From an uncultured Prevotellaceae bacterium (GTDB lineage Bacteria; Bacteroidota; Bacteroidia; Bacteroidales; Bacteroidaceae), in the NCBI GenBank assembly GCA_945865175.1, contig CAMBDA010000003.1, positions 60,364 through 124,363 on the forward strand: 64,000 nt of DNA, given 5' to 3'. The notes beneath the pieces are model-generated. The model had not been told where the DNA came from, searched no databases, and worked only from the letters and a program-made list of their open reading frames with translations. This document shows positions 28,137-37,618 of the stretch, one piece after another. Position numbers and translations under genes: made by a program. Each line of letters opens with the position of its first letter. The stretch's first letter is position 1.

Positions 28137-31100
28137 TTATTTAATGTATACTTCGGGGGTTTGTCCCGTGTATACATACCACAGGTAACCCTTGACGGTG
28201 TATGTGGGGTACATCATGCGCAACCACTGCATGTAGGTGGCCACCTGTTGCGCGTGTTCAGGATAGGGCCGGCCAAACTTGAAGTCCACCACCGTAATAC
28301 AGTTGCCGTTGATTACCACCCTGTCCGGGCGTTTCACTTCGGGTATGCCCGTGTCGGGGTTGACACGGGTGATACTGCATTCGTTGAAGACCTCCTGTCC
28401 CGTGGCAAACCAGGATGCCACCAGCGGACGATCCAGGCCCTTGCGAATGCGGCGGAGGATGGCGGTACGCTGGCTGGCATCGGCAATCAGGCCTTGGCTC
28501 TGACACCTGTCCACCACACGCTCCACATCCTGCATGTCGCGCACCTGACTGAGCACATAATGCAAAATCTTTCCCAGTTCGAGGAAGGACTGTGTGTGCT
28601 CCAGCCCCTCGTCTTCATCGTGAATGCTACGGACAAACTGGATGGATTCGTTGCTCTGGCGGAAATCCAGACGCGGCTCAAAGGAGCGCACGATCAGGGG
28701 ACGATCCTCCGGAGTAGGTCGCATGCGGTTGCCCGACTGGGCATGGGCTGCCTGCTTCCTGCCCGCAGGGCTGCCTTGTTCCATATAGAGGGTGTCCTCC
28801 TCCACGGTCCACCCCTCCACACAGGCATATAACAGATCACCTGCCAGAGAGCGTGTGGTAAGTGCCGAAGTGGTGAGCCCCCATATCATCAGATTGGACT
28901 CGGCGCGCGTGAAAGCCACATAGAGGGTGTTGAGTGCATCCACGCGCCGCTGCAGATGTTCCTCTTCATACCAGCGTGAAAAGATGCTGGTAGCCATCTG
29001 CTTGCCTGGTGTAATCGGCAGCAGACCCAGCGAGTCGAAGGGCTGCTGGTCGGGAGTGCACCAGAGCAGGTCGCCACTGCGGTCCATCTCTATGTCCCAC
29101 TCGGTGCAGGGCAGCATCACGGTATGGAACTGCAGGCCCTTGCTCTGATGGATGGTCATCACCTGAATGCCATCCACCTGGTCGCATGGAATGCTGCGGC
29201 CGGCAAGTTGTTCGTCCCAGGCTTCCAGGAAGGAGTGTATGTCCGAAGGATGACTGGACAGATAGGCGTGCATCTCGTCGTAGAAGGCACACAGGTAGGC
29301 CTCCTGACCCGGAATCCTGTCCAGACAGAAGATACGGTAGAGCCGTTCGCAGAGCAAGACCAACGGAAGCCGACACAGTTCGTCCCGCATGGAAAGGAAC
29401 GCCTGCGGCAACTTTTCCTGCATGGCCAGAGGCGCAAAAGCGGAAGGTTCTGCCGCACACTGTTCCACATCCCGCAGATAATGCTCCACCAAATAGTGGA
29501 GCGGGATGGGGTTGGTGTCCTGCGTGTCGTCGAGCACGCGCAGTGCATTCACAATCATCCCCACCGCCACACTCGATTGCAGCAGAAAGGCTTCATCGCT
29601 CACCAGGCGTATACCAGGATACTTCTGGCCAAAAAGGGCAATCAGACGGGTGCCCATCCTGCGGGTGCGCACCAGAATGGCCATATCGGACAACGGCACG
29701 CCCTCACTGAGCAATTCCTCTATGCGCATGGCCATCTCGTCGACCACCGCATCGTCGTACCCCTCGGGATTGGACATGCCTTTCTTGCAGAACAGGCGGG
29801 CACTCACATAGCCCATGCCGTCCCGTTTCTTGCACTCCTGCACCACATCGCTGTAGATGTCGGCCAGACGGAAATCAGCATTGGCCTGCAGGGTGTCGAG
29901 CAGAGTGGCCGCCTTGGGAAAGAAGGCATTGTTGAAGTCCACCACTTGCTGGCTGCTGCGGTAATTGACCTTGAGCGAGCGCACCTGGGGGTGCAGGTGG
30001 CTCATCTCCTGCTGGATGCCGTCCAGGATGCTCCAGTCGCCATTGCGCCAGCGGTAGATGCTCTGCTTCACATCGCCCACCAGCAGGTCGTGTCCGCCTA
30101 CGCTCTGGTTTTCCAGCAGCAGCACCCGGAAATTCTTCCATTGCAGTCTGCTGGTATCCTGAAACTCGTCAATCATCACGTTGTGGAACTGCGTGCCTAT
30201 CTTCTCAAACACAAAGGGGGCATCGCTCCCCTCCACCAGCGCGCTCAGCAAGGTGGGTGTCTGGCTGAGCATAATCTGGTTCTTTTCGTTGCAGATGCTT
30301 TGTACCATATCCTCGATGCACCCCAGCAGACGCATAGGATTCACATACTTGCGCGCCAGGCGGGCAGAGGCGGACATGACCTCCTGTTCGGCATACAGCC
30401 TGAGCAGTCGGCCAATCTCCTCGGCCAGCTGCGCGGCAACCGTCACCACCTTATCGTTGGCCCTGTCCTTGGCTCTCAACATCCTGCCAGGATCATTGGC
30501 AGCCGACGGCAGTGTCTTCGACTCCGGGTCATACCTTCCTTCCATCATGCGCTGGATGGCCTGCTGGTAAAATCCGCCACGCGAAATACGCTCATAATTG
30601 AGGACACCCTGTTGGATATGCTCATGGAGGACACGGGCCGCTTCCCGCACCGACGTTTCCGCCTGCTGTTCTATCTGCCTCATGCTGTCGCGGAACTGGC
30701 GGATGCGTGCCTCGTCGTTCATGTAGGCCCGTTGCTGCTGGGTGCGGTTCTGGAAACGCTCCTCAAAGATACAACGTGCAAAGGACTTCACCACACGGGT
30801 GACATCCCATCGCTCATTACGTTCTATCTGTTCGGTCACATACGACAGCACCCATTGCTGGATGTCCTCGCGATACTGCATGTTGTCTATCACCTGGTCC
30901 ACCGCCCGCGATACGGTGTCGGCCGTATTGAGTTCCACCTCCAGATTGGGCGGGAGGCCCAGTTCGTGGGCCAGGCTACGCATCACGCTCTGAAAGAAAC
31001 TGTCTATCGTCTCCACCCGGAAATAGTTGTAGTCGTGCAGGATGCCAGAAAGTGCCGCCTGTGCCTGAAGGCGCATGTCCCTGAGGTCGGCCGGCATCCC

Positions 31101-31355
31101 ACGTTGCTCCAGCAGGCCAGCCGCGGCCTGCAAATAATGGTCGCCCTCGGGCAATCCCTTGCCGATGGCATACAGTTGCTGGAGGATGCGGTCCTTCATC
31201 TCCGCCGTGGCCTTGTTGGTGAAGGTCACGGCCAGGGTGTGCCTGAAGGCGTCTCCCTGAGGAGCGGCCAGCAGCAGGGCGATATATTCGACGGCCAGGG
31301 TGAACGTCTTGCCCGAGCCTGCCGAAGCCTTGTATACAGTGAGTATAGGATTCAT
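28137..31355 (-). CDS. addA: AddA-like UvrD-family helicase-nuclease
   Basis: This 1072-aa superfamily-1 helicase has Walker A (KASAGSGKTFTL, residues 9-20), motif Ia (FTNKATAEMKDRIL), Walker B (MIDEFQDTSRLQWKNF, near 390), motif III/IV region (LVGDVKQSIYRWRNGDW), motif V (MTIHQSKGLQFHTVMLP), motif VI (TLYVAFTRAESNLMIWG) and a C-terminal RecB-type nuclease (ITVVDFKFGRPYPEHAQQV, near 1020). All helicase motifs and the nuclease Asp and Lys are intact. It processes broken DNA ends together with AddB. The gene is the first of a two-gene minus-strand operon and is divergent from panB, with a 97-bp promoter region between them. Confidence 0.92.
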   Translation of the reverse strand: MNPILTVYKASAGSGKTFTLAVEYIALLLAAPQGDAFRHTLAVTFTNKATAEMKDRILQQLYAIGKGLPEGDHYLQAAAGLLEQRGMPADLRDMRLQAQAALSGILHDYNYFRVETIDSFFQSVMRSLAHELGLPPNLEVELNTADTVSRAVDQVIDNMQYREDIQQWVLSYVTEQIERNERWDVTRVVKSFARCIFEERFQNRTQQQRAYMNDEARIRQFRDSMRQIEQQAETSVREAARVLHEHIQQGVLNYERISRGGFYQQAIQRMMEGRYDPESKTLPSAANDPGRMLRAKDRANDKVVTVAAQLAEEIGRLLRLYAEQEVMSASARLARKYVNPMRLLGCIEDMVQSICNEKNQIMLSQTPTLLSALVEGSDAPFVFEKIGTQFHNVMIDEFQDTSRLQWKNFRVLLLENQSVGGHDLLVGDVKQSIYRWRNGDWSILDGIQQEMSHLHPQVRSLKVNYRSSQQVVDFNNAFFPKAATLLDTLQANADFRLADIYSDVVQECKKRDGMGYVSARLFCKKGMSNPEGYDDAVVDEMAMRIEELLSEGVPLSDMAILVRTRRMGTRLIALFGQKYPGIRLVSDEAFLLQSSVAVGMIVNALRVLDDTQDTNPIPLHYLVEHYLRDVEQCAAEPSAFAPLAMQEKLPQAFLSMRDELCRLPLVLLCERLYRIFCLDRIPGQEAYLCAFYDEMHAYLSSHPSDIHSFLEAWDEQLAGRSIPCDQVDGIQVMTIHQSKGLQFHTVMLPCTEWDIEMDRSGDLLWCTPDQQPFDSLGLLPITPGKQMATSIFSRWYEEEHLQRRVDALNTLYVAFTRAESNLMIWGLTTSALTTRSLAGDLLYACVEGWTVEEDTLYMEQGSPAGRKQAAHAQSGNRMRPTPEDRPLIVRSFEPRLDFRQSNESIQFVRSIHDEDEGLEHTQSFLELGKILHYVLSQVRDMQDVERVVDRCQSQGLIADASQRTAILRRIRKGLDRPLVASWFATGQEVFNECSITRVNPDTGIPEVKRPDRVVINGNCITVVDFKFGRPYPEHAQQVATYMQWLRMMYPTYTVKGYLWYVYTGQTPEVYIK

Positions 31356-31376
31356 TCCAAATTACGTATTTACGTA

Positions 31377-31384
31377 CAAAATTA
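31377..31384 (-). promoter_or_regulatory. -7 element for addA-addB
   Basis: The minus strand reads TAATTTTG, a TAnnTTTG match 21 bp before the addA ATG. A pyrimidine-rich TCTTTC block lies near the -33 position instead of TTTG. Confidence 0.5.
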
Positions 31385-31419
31385 TGAAATAAACCTGGAA
31401 GAAAGAGAAAAAAAATGAG

Positions 31420-31427
31420 TAATTTTG
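31420..31427 (+). promoter_or_regulatory. -7 element for panB
   Basis: TAATTTTG matches TAnnTTTG 25 bp before the panB ATG. The -33 position lacks a clear TTTG. The addA and panB -7 elements lie 35 bp apart in opposite orientations, so the two promoters overlap. Confidence 0.55.
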
Positions 31428-31452
31428 CGCCCGAAATAAAAAAATTCACACA

Positions 31453-32271
31453 ATGGCAGGATATCTAGTGGAAGACACGCGCAAGGTTACAGCGCAGCGT
31501 CTGATTGAGATGAAGCAGCAAGGCAAGAAAATAGCCATGCTCACCTCCTATGATTACACCATGGCCCAATTGGTTGACCAGGCAGGTATTGACGCGATTC
31601 TTATCGGTGACTCAGCCAGCAATGTAATGGCAGGAAACGCCACCACCCTTCCAATCACGGTAGACGAGATGATCTATCATGCACGTGGCGTGGTGAGAGG
31701 CGTGCACCGTGCATTGGTGGTCTGTGACATGCCCTTTGGCTCCTATCAGGTATGTGCAGACGATGGCGTACGCAATGCCATCCGCATCATGAAGGAGACA
31801 GGAGCAGATGCCGTAAAGCTGGAAGGCGGCATTGAAATCGTCGACACCATCCGCCGCATCATAGAGGCGGGCATTCCCGTGATGGGCCATCTGGGTCTCA
31901 CGCCACAAAGCGTGAACAAGTTTGGCGGCTATGGCGTACGTGCCAAGGAAAAGGCCGAGGCCGACAAGCTCATTGCCGATGCCCATGCCCTGGAAGAAGC
32001 GGGATGCTTTGCCATCGTACTGGAAAAGATTCCGGCCGCACTCACGGCCCAGGTATGTGCCGAACTGGCCGTCCCCATCATTGGCATTGGCGGTGGCCCT
32101 GCCGACGGTCAGGTGCTGGTGGTCCAGGACATGCTGGGCATGAACCAGGGCTTCTCTCCCAAATTCCTGCGTCGCTATGCCAATCTCTACAATGTCATCA
32201 CGGATGCCGTGGGACATTACGTGGCCGACGTCAAGCAAGGCGATTTCCCCAACGAGGGCGAACGCTATTGA
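31453..32271 (+). CDS. panB: 3-methyl-2-oxobutanoate hydroxymethyltransferase (PanB)
   Basis: This 272-aa enzyme transfers a hydroxymethyl group from methylenetetrahydrofolate to alpha-ketoisovalerate, the first step towards pantothenate and CoA. Family blocks are intact: [38 protein letters not shown] (the Asp binds Mg2+), [38 protein letters not shown] and the late [20 protein letters not shown]. Length and start are normal for the family. The gene stands alone; panC and panD are not in the window. The downstream 400 bp contains a palindrome that may help end transcription. Confidence 0.97.
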   Translation: MAGYLVEDTRKVTAQRLIEMKQQGKKIAMLTSYDYTMAQLVDQAGIDAILIGDSASNVMAGNATTLPITVDEMIYHARGVVRGVHRALVVCDMPFGSYQVCADDGVRNAIRIMKETGADAVKLEGGIEIVDTIRRIIEAGIPVMGHLGLTPQSVNKFGGYGVRAKEKAEADKLIADAHALEEAGCFAIVLEKIPAALTAQVCAELAVPIIGIGGGPADGQVLVVQDMLGMNQGFSPKFLRRYANLYNVITDAVGHYVADVKQGDFPNEGERY

Positions 32272-32560
32272 CAAGCATAGGGAAGGCCCATCAGCAGATG
32301 ATGAGAATCCCCTCCCCACGGGTTATAAGTTTTATGCCCTTCCCTTAGTTCACATGTTTTTGCTCCCCAACTGGCTGACATTTTTCTCCAGTTGGGGAGC
32401 ATCCTTTCCCCTCTTCCATCACATGTTCGTTTCTTTGCAGCACCGCATGCCTGTCCCGATGAAATGGGGATTTTCCTGTAAATGAATTTCGGGAAACAAA
32501 GAAAATTCGGTAGAAATTTCAGATTCTACCGATGTTTTTGTGAATTTAGGGAGAAATTAT
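32272..32560. other. Intergenic region after panB
   Basis: There is no supportable gene. The region holds the perfect palindrome at 32362-32400 and AT-rich DNA leading to the promoter of the lipoprotein operon. Frames crossing it are short and lack start context. Confidence 0.5.
32362..32400. repeat. Perfect 13-bp palindrome (CCCCAACTGG core)
   Basis: GCTCCCCAACTGG (32362-32374) pairs with CCAGTTGGGGAGC (32388-32400) around a 13-nt loop containing TTTTTC. It shares its core and the adjacent T-rich TTTCTCCAGTTGGG block with the repeat at 13236-13301. It may act as a bidirectional terminator for panB. Confidence 0.75.
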
Positions 32561-32591
32561 TTTAGGATATTGACAACAAATCGTAACTTTG
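32561..32591 (+). promoter_or_regulatory. Promoter of the surface lipoprotein operon
   Basis: TTTA (32561-32564), 19 nt, then TAACTTTG (32584-32591). The -7 is perfect and the -33 differs from TTTG at one base. It lies 89 bp before the first lipoprotein ATG, leaving a 5' leader of about 85 nt. I see no second promoter of this quality inside the following 20 kb. Confidence 0.75.
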
Positions 32592-32680
32592 CACTCGGAA
32601 AACAAGCCATGGACGCATAATGACTTGTAACCAACTTCACACAACATCGAATCAACAACAAAATGATACATTAAAAGAAT

Positions 32681-33514
32681 ATGAAAAAAAGGAATCTAAC
32701 ATTAGGCCTGACGATATGCTCCCTGCTTGGGCTTTCGGCGTGCAGTTCACTGGACGATGGTCTGAACACAGAACAAGCAAAGGCAGAGGGCACGCTGATG
32801 CTCAAGCTCTCATCCGGCACGCAGTTTGGCGAAACCAGGGCCGTGAATGAGGAGTCCTACAAGAACACTGACAATTACACAGTGCAGGTGTATGACAAGG
32901 ACCAGAACGAGAAACTAAACTGCAAGGGCTCTGAACTGGCTTATCACATGCCACTCAAGCTCAGCATTGGATCCTACACCGTAAAGGCAAGCTATGGCAC
33001 AAGGGATAAAGCCTCCACAACAGGATTCTATGTGGAGGGCACAGCCGAAGGAACCATCAAGGCGGACGGCAGTGAGGAGGTAAGGGTGGTGTGTACGCCC
33101 ACCTGCGGAAAAGTGTCTGTGGTCTTCGACAGCAATATGCCCACTTTCTTCAGTGACTACAGTGTGGTGTTTGACCAGATCAAGGTTCTTGGTGATGGCG
33201 GCAATGTATCGTGGGCTAAGGACCAGGTTGATCCCTGGTATATAGAACTGGACGAAGCGGGAGAAACAGTCAGGTTCACCGTCATCACTGCCACAAAGGA
33301 CGATTATGAAACTGATTATAATGGAGATGGCACAAAAACTGAGACCGATATGAAGTCGGGTACATTCAAGCTGGAGCGCAACAAGGCATACAAGCTGCAC
33401 GTTTCTCCCAAATATACCGCCACAGGCAACGGCCAGCTGGGCATCAGCATCACCATTGATGAAAGCACCAACGACATTGAGATACCCATCGAAGTTCCCA
33501 TCACCTGGATTTAA
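32681..33514 (+). CDS. DUF4493-like surface lipoprotein (first gene of operon)
   Basis: This 277-aa lipoprotein has lipobox LSAC (Cys21) and the acidic follow-on SSLDDGL. It opens with the pattern G-T-L-M-L-K-L (about residue 37) and TRA, typical of DUF4493-like proteins, then a sandwich region with SIGSYTVKASYG and EVRVVCTPTCGKVSVVFD. The C-terminal half closes with GQLGISITIDE and a run of short strands ending IPIEVPITWI. It is the most divergent of the set, since the aromatic-G-T block seen in later members is replaced by GFYVEGTAEGTI. The gene is first in a 20-kb run of same-strand genes, 21 bp before the next. It could be a structural subunit or anchor of a surface fibre; function is not known. 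Confidence 0.7.
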   Translation: MKKRNLTLGLTICSLLGLSACSSLDDGLNTEQAKAEGTLMLKLSSGTQFGETRAVNEESYKNTDNYTVQVYDKDQNEKLNCKGSELAYHMPLKLSIGSYTVKASYGTRDKASTTGFYVEGTAEGTIKADGSEEVRVVCTPTCGKVSVVFDSNMPTFFSDYSVVFDQIKVLGDGGNVSWAKDQVDPWYIELDEAGETVRFTVITATKDDYETDYNGDGTKTETDMKSGTFKLERNKAYKLHVSPKYTATGNGQLGISITIDESTNDIEIPIEVPITWI

Positions 33515-33535
33515 CATTAACTTTCTGAACAGCAT

Positions 33536-34807
33536 ATGAAACGTAAGAATATACTGAGCATCTGCTTGCTGGCTGCCACCTCGCTGGCAAGCTGTGTGAG
33601 CGAAGAAATCTCAACTACAAAGTCGGGCGAGGGCGTAATGACACTCGATGTGGAGCTGCTCAAGCCACAAGCCACACGTGCCGATGTGAATACTTCCGAA
33701 TTTCCCGTAGTCATCTACAATGCAGAAGGGACAGCGGTGAAAAGTTTCTCCCAACTGGCCGATGTGCCCAAGCAGGTACCGCTGGAAGTGGGGAACTACA
33801 CTGTTGAGTCACATACGCCAGGCATGATGGAGAAAATTATGACTGCTCCCTATTATAAGGGTACAGACGATGTCACCATTCTCAAGGGCATCAATACAAA
33901 GGCAGATGTGGTTTGCAAGATGGCAAACGGAAGTTTCACCATCAACTACAGTTCGGCGTTTATCACGGATTTCTCATCCTGGGACATCACCATTGACGAT
34001 GGCGGAGAAAGTGCTTTGCATTTCAGCAACACCGACGGAAACGAACCCGCAACTGTTTACATGGCCTTTGAGGAGAACGTGAGCAAACTGACGGTTAACT
34101 TCAAGGGAAAAACCACTGCGGGCAACACCATCAGTGCCAGCAACACCCTCACTAAGGTAGCGGCCAGCGAAAAGTATGACGACGACAATACCGACTTCTC
34201 TGGCGGTGATGCCATTGTCATCAACTTTGAACCTGTAGCCAGCAGCGAGGGCAACATCACAGGTGTCACCCTGACCGCCGACATCCGCTTTGAGGAACAC
34301 GAAGAATGGATTTCCATGGAAGTAGGGGACAAGGAAGGCGGTTTTGTGCCCGACACACCAGACCCAGGTCCGGGCGAACCAGGCGGGGGCGAGATTACAA
34401 TGAATCTGCCTGCACCCATCAGTTTCCCCATATTTGGAGCAGACAGTGTAAGCCCAAGCCTTGGCGATACCTATCTGGCTGCCACAGCTGGATTCAGAAG
34501 CATCACCGTCAGCATCAGCTCTACCAGTGCAGACATGAACTCCTCATTGGCAGATCTATCCACCCAATATGGTGTGGACTTCATTTCTGGCGCAGAGATT
34601 GTGGACAATCAGAATGTTGTGGCCCTTTTCGACAGTCTGGGACAACCTCTTAGTGTGCCCACACAGGGCGACACCTCCTACAACTTCCCCATCGGAAACT
34701 TCTTTAGTTTCCTCCAGGTGCTTGCTGGGTCACACACCTTCTATCTGACGGTAACTGACATGCAGGGCAACACCAAGTCGGGAAGCGTGAACATAACCAT
34801 ACACTGA
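33536..34807 (+). CDS. DUF4493-like lipoprotein with extra C-terminal domain
   Basis: This 423-aa protein has lipobox LASC (Cys20) followed by VSEE. The N-terminal DUF4493-like part (about 30-270) contains GVMTLDVELL, ATRADV, EVGNYTVESHTPG, APYYKGTDDVTI and ADVVCKMANGSFTINYS. A Pro/Gly/Asp-rich linker (PDTPDPGPGEPGGGE, about 275-290) leads to a second domain (about 290-423) with AATAGFRSITVSISS and a Tyr/Phe-rich end closing TKSGSVNITIH. The linker suggests that the second domain projects outward, for example as a binding tip. The gene lies 21 bp after the preceding one and 23 bp before the next. No known catalytic motif is visible. Confidence 0.75.
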   Translation: MKRKNILSICLLAATSLASCVSEEISTTKSGEGVMTLDVELLKPQATRADVNTSEFPVVIYNAEGTAVKSFSQLADVPKQVPLEVGNYTVESHTPGMMEKIMTAPYYKGTDDVTILKGINTKADVVCKMANGSFTINYSSAFITDFSSWDITIDDGGESALHFSNTDGNEPATVYMAFEENVSKLTVNFKGKTTAGNTISASNTLTKVAASEKYDDDNTDFSGGDAIVINFEPVASSEGNITGVTLTADIRFEEHEEWISMEVGDKEGGFVPDTPDPGPGEPGGGEITMNLPAPISFPIFGADSVSPSLGDTYLAATAGFRSITVSISSTSADMNSSLADLSTQYGVDFISGAEIVDNQNVVALFDSLGQPLSVPTQGDTSYNFPIGNFFSFLQVLAGSHTFYLTVTDMQGNTKSGSVNITIH

Positions 34808-34830
34808 ATAAAACGAGAGGAGATAGAGCT

Positions 34831-36636
34831 ATGAACAAGATACATACATTACTATTCCTTCTTCTGGCAACTGTATTCACATCCTGTAGCCAGGACATGG
34901 AACTCAGTGAGAGCCAAGGCTATCTTTCACTGAAGATAAATACACTGGTGTCCACCACCAATCCCGATGCCACACGCAGCAGCGCACCCAGCAACTATGC
35001 CCCCAAGCAGTTACATGTGGACATCATCAACGAAACAGGCTCGGTAGTAATGAGCACCAACGACTATGCCAACGACCCGACTTTCAACAGCCAGATTACC
35101 CTGACATCGGGCAACTACACTATCCGTGCCTATAGCAATGGCTGGGACGGCAGTGGTTCGGGCTTTGGCGTACCTTATTACTATGGTACAACCAATGTGG
35201 ATGTGATGGCCAAAACCCTGCAGACCGCCAGAGTGACCTGCACGCTGGCCAACGTGAAGGTGACGGTAGAATATGACCAGAGTTTTGTGGACAACTTCAA
35301 TTCGGCCACCACTACCGTTTCTTCTGCCAAGGCAGGCGTGAATCCCCTTTCCTTCGTGATGGGTCAGACCACACAGTCGGGCTATTTCCCCGTGGGCAAC
35401 CTCACCGCCCAGTTGGACGTACAGAACAAGCGCGGTGAGAGCCACACCATGACCCGCGAGATAACCGACGTGAAGGCACGCAACCATTATATATTAAAGT
35501 ATAAGGTGGCCGACTCGGGAAATCTGGGCGACGGCACTACGGGCGGTATCAGCGTCACCGTGGACGAGAGCACACAGACCTATACCTACACATTCGAAGT
35601 GCCCAAGACCAGCGGAACAGCCTTTACTACCTACGCTACCAACGCATGGAGCACATTCGCCTACATCAATGCCGCCATTGCCTCCAAGACCAGTGAGTTT
35701 GACATGGCAGGTCTCACCCTCCAGTGGAAGAAGGTAACCGATGCTACGTGGAACGATGTGGCTTCCAGCGCACTCACCATTGACAGCGAAGACAAGATTA
35801 GCTACAAGCTGACAGGTCTGACAGGCAACACGAACTACGAGTACCGCCTGCACTATGTGAAGGGCGACGACGAGGTGAACAGCGAAACGGCTTCCTTCAC
35901 CACAGAGGAGCAAGGCACCCTCTACAACAGCGGATTCGAAAGCTGGAACAAGAGCGGAAAAATCTGGTATCCCAATGAAGCAGGCACCACCTACTGGAGC
36001 ACCAGCAACTCGGGTTCGGCAGGAGCGATGGGCGAAAAGTACAATGTGACCACAGGCATCACATCGGGTGCCTACAACGGCACATCGGCACAGTTGCAAT
36101 CCATGTATGTGGTCATCAAGTTTGCTGCAGCCAGCATCTTCACAGGCACATTCGATGGCATGATAGGCACCAACGGAGCAAAACTCAACTGGGGTGTGCC
36201 CTTCACCTCGCGCCCCACCAAACTCAAGGGCTATATGCAATACACTACCGGTGCCATCAACCGTGGCAGCCAGCCTACAGGGGCACCTGCCAAAGGCGAG
36301 AACGATGCCTGCCAGATTTTCTGTGCCTTGCTCACGGAGAACCTCAAGGTAGCAAACGCCGCCAACAGTGATGGCTATGAAATGAGCACGCAAATCGACT
36401 GGCTGAATGATTCCAGAGTGATTGCCTACGGAGAGCTTACACAGAGCACCTCCGATAGTGGATGGAAGGCGTTCGAGATTCCGCTCACCTACTACTCCCT
36501 GACGCAGAAACCGGCCTACCTGCTGATTGTGTGCTCATCGAGCAAGTGGGGCGACTACTTCTACGGATGCGACTCTTCCAAACTGCTGCTCGACGATTTC
36601 TCCCTGGAGTATGGATCCGACCCTGTCACGAAATAA
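34831..36636 (+). CDS. DUF4493-Fn3-PCMD surface lipoprotein
   Basis: This 601-aa protein has lipobox FTSC (Cys19) followed by SQDMEL. Domains in order: DUF4493-like (about 30-255; GYLSLKI, LTSGNYTIRAYS, VPYYYGTTNVDV, ARVTCTLANVKVTVEYD, GISVTVDEST), a fibronectin-III-like segment (about 285-355; LTGLTGNTNYEYRLHY), and a PCMD-type sandwich (about 365-601; NSGFESWNKSGKIWYPN, VVIKFAAASIFTGTFDG, LIVCSSSKWGDYFYG, LLLDDFSLEYG). PCMD domains occur in Bacteroidota surface proteins and are thought to bind carbohydrate. The same PCMD blocks recur in the lipoprotein at 37615-39357. The following beta-barrel gene is 97 bp away, the largest gap in this part of the operon. Confidence 0.85.
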   Translation: MNKIHTLLFLLLATVFTSCSQDMELSESQGYLSLKINTLVSTTNPDATRSSAPSNYAPKQLHVDIINETGSVVMSTNDYANDPTFNSQITLTSGNYTIRAYSNGWDGSGSGFGVPYYYGTTNVDVMAKTLQTARVTCTLANVKVTVEYDQSFVDNFNSATTTVSSAKAGVNPLSFVMGQTTQSGYFPVGNLTAQLDVQNKRGESHTMTREITDVKARNHYILKYKVADSGNLGDGTTGGISVTVDESTQTYTYTFEVPKTSGTAFTTYATNAWSTFAYINAAIASKTSEFDMAGLTLQWKKVTDATWNDVASSALTIDSEDKISYKLTGLTGNTNYEYRLHYVKGDDEVNSETASFTTEEQGTLYNSGFESWNKSGKIWYPNEAGTTYWSTSNSGSAGAMGEKYNVTTGITSGAYNGTSAQLQSMYVVIKFAAASIFTGTFDGMIGTNGAKLNWGVPFTSRPTKLKGYMQYTTGAINRGSQPTGAPAKGENDACQIFCALLTENLKVANAANSDGYEMSTQIDWLNDSRVIAYGELTQSTSDSGWKAFEIPLTYYSLTQKPAYLLIVCSSSKWGDYFYGCDSSKLLLDDFSLEYGSDPVTK

Positions 36637-36733
36637 AAAGAATCATCATATCAATCAATCTCTTTTTCTGTCTGCGTCCCTCTGCCAAGAGGGAGCAGGC
36701 AGATTTGAGGGTTAAAAAGGAAAGGATATCACA

Positions 36734-37618
36734 TTGTTAACAAGACTACATACGCTGGGCATTGTCCTGGTGCTGACACTACTCAATATCTCCACCCCAC
36801 TGCGGGCACAGGATATCTATGAGACTCCCGCCTATACAGAAACGAGGCGGGCCGACAGTTTGCATCGTGACCTCTCGTATACCCAGATGCTCCAAGTCCA
36901 CCAGAACAATCACCCTAAGCTGGAGAAGATGAAGCACAAACGCCATATTGAGCGCGTCGACAGAAATGCGTTGAAGAGCGTGTTCATCCCCAAAGGGCAA
37001 TGGCTGGTGGGCGGCGACATCTCCTGGAACGAGTGGGACAACGACAACCTCAACTATGTGGTCCTGAAAAATATCGAGTTTGAAGGGCACACCTTCTCGG
37101 CAGGTCCTTACTTCGGCTACTTTGTGGCCAACAACATCGCCCTGGGTGCCCGTTTCAGCTACAAGCGCTACTTTTTCAATCTGGGAAAGTTTGACCTGGA
37201 CCTGGGCGAAGACCTCAACATCAGCCTCAGTGACCTGTACTACCTGGAGCACAACTACCTGAGCACAGCGTTCATGCGCTCCTACATGCCCATCGGGCAG
37301 AGCAAGGTGTTCGGCTTCTTTGGCGAAGTACGGCTCACCCATGGCTATACCGAGGGAAAGAATACCACTGGAAAGGGCGAAACGCTCTCGGGCACCTACG
37401 AGACCATCAACAGCCTGCAACTGGGCATCTGTCCCGGCCTGACGGTATTCGTCACCGACTTCATGGCCTCGGAAGTGTCGCTCAATATGGGCGGCTACAG
37501 TGTGAAGTGGGGCAAACAGCGCACCAATCAGATTGAGGAAGGAAAGGTGCGTACCTCAGGTGCCAACTTCAAGATCAACCTCTTCAGTATCAACCTTGGC
37601 GTAACGTTCTACCTATGA
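36734..37618 (+). CDS. Outer-membrane beta-barrel protein with a TTG start
   Basis: This 294-aa protein has a signal peptide ending LRAQ, then alternating amphipathic strands (WLVGGDISWNEW, AGPYFGYFVANNIALGARFSY, FGFFGEVRLTHGY) and a terminal hydrophobic strand INLGVTFYL, all typical of small outer-membrane barrels. It starts with TTG at 36734: an in-frame stop lies at 36713, there is no ATG between that stop and the complete signal peptide, and a purine-rich AGGAAAGG precedes it. The layout resembles the second barrel protein at 45479-46321 (long N-terminal spacer, then a Phe/Ile-Pro-Gln/Lys-Gly-x-Trp block: VFIPKGQWLVGG here, SFIPQGNWMYGI there). Its stop overlaps the start of the next gene. 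It may anchor or export the neighbouring lipoproteins; this is inference. Confidence 0.75.
   Translation: MLTRLHTLGIVLVLTLLNISTPLRAQDIYETPAYTETRRADSLHRDLSYTQMLQVHQNNHPKLEKMKHKRHIERVDRNALKSVFIPKGQWLVGGDISWNEWDNDNLNYVVLKNIEFEGHTFSAGPYFGYFVANNIALGARFSYKRYFFNLGKFDLDLGEDLNISLSDLYYLEHNYLSTAFMRSYMPIGQSKVFGFFGEVRLTHGYTEGKNTTGKGETLSGTYETINSLQLGICPGLTVFVTDFMASEVSLNMGGYSVKWGKQRTNQIEEGKVRTSGANFKINLFSINLGVTFYL

Noticed and set aside
29124..31418. 764-codon plus-strand frame opposite addA
   Set aside because: It is exactly antisense to a gene with all helicase motifs. Long open frames opposite GC-rich codons are expected, and the product is His/Gln-rich with no domain.
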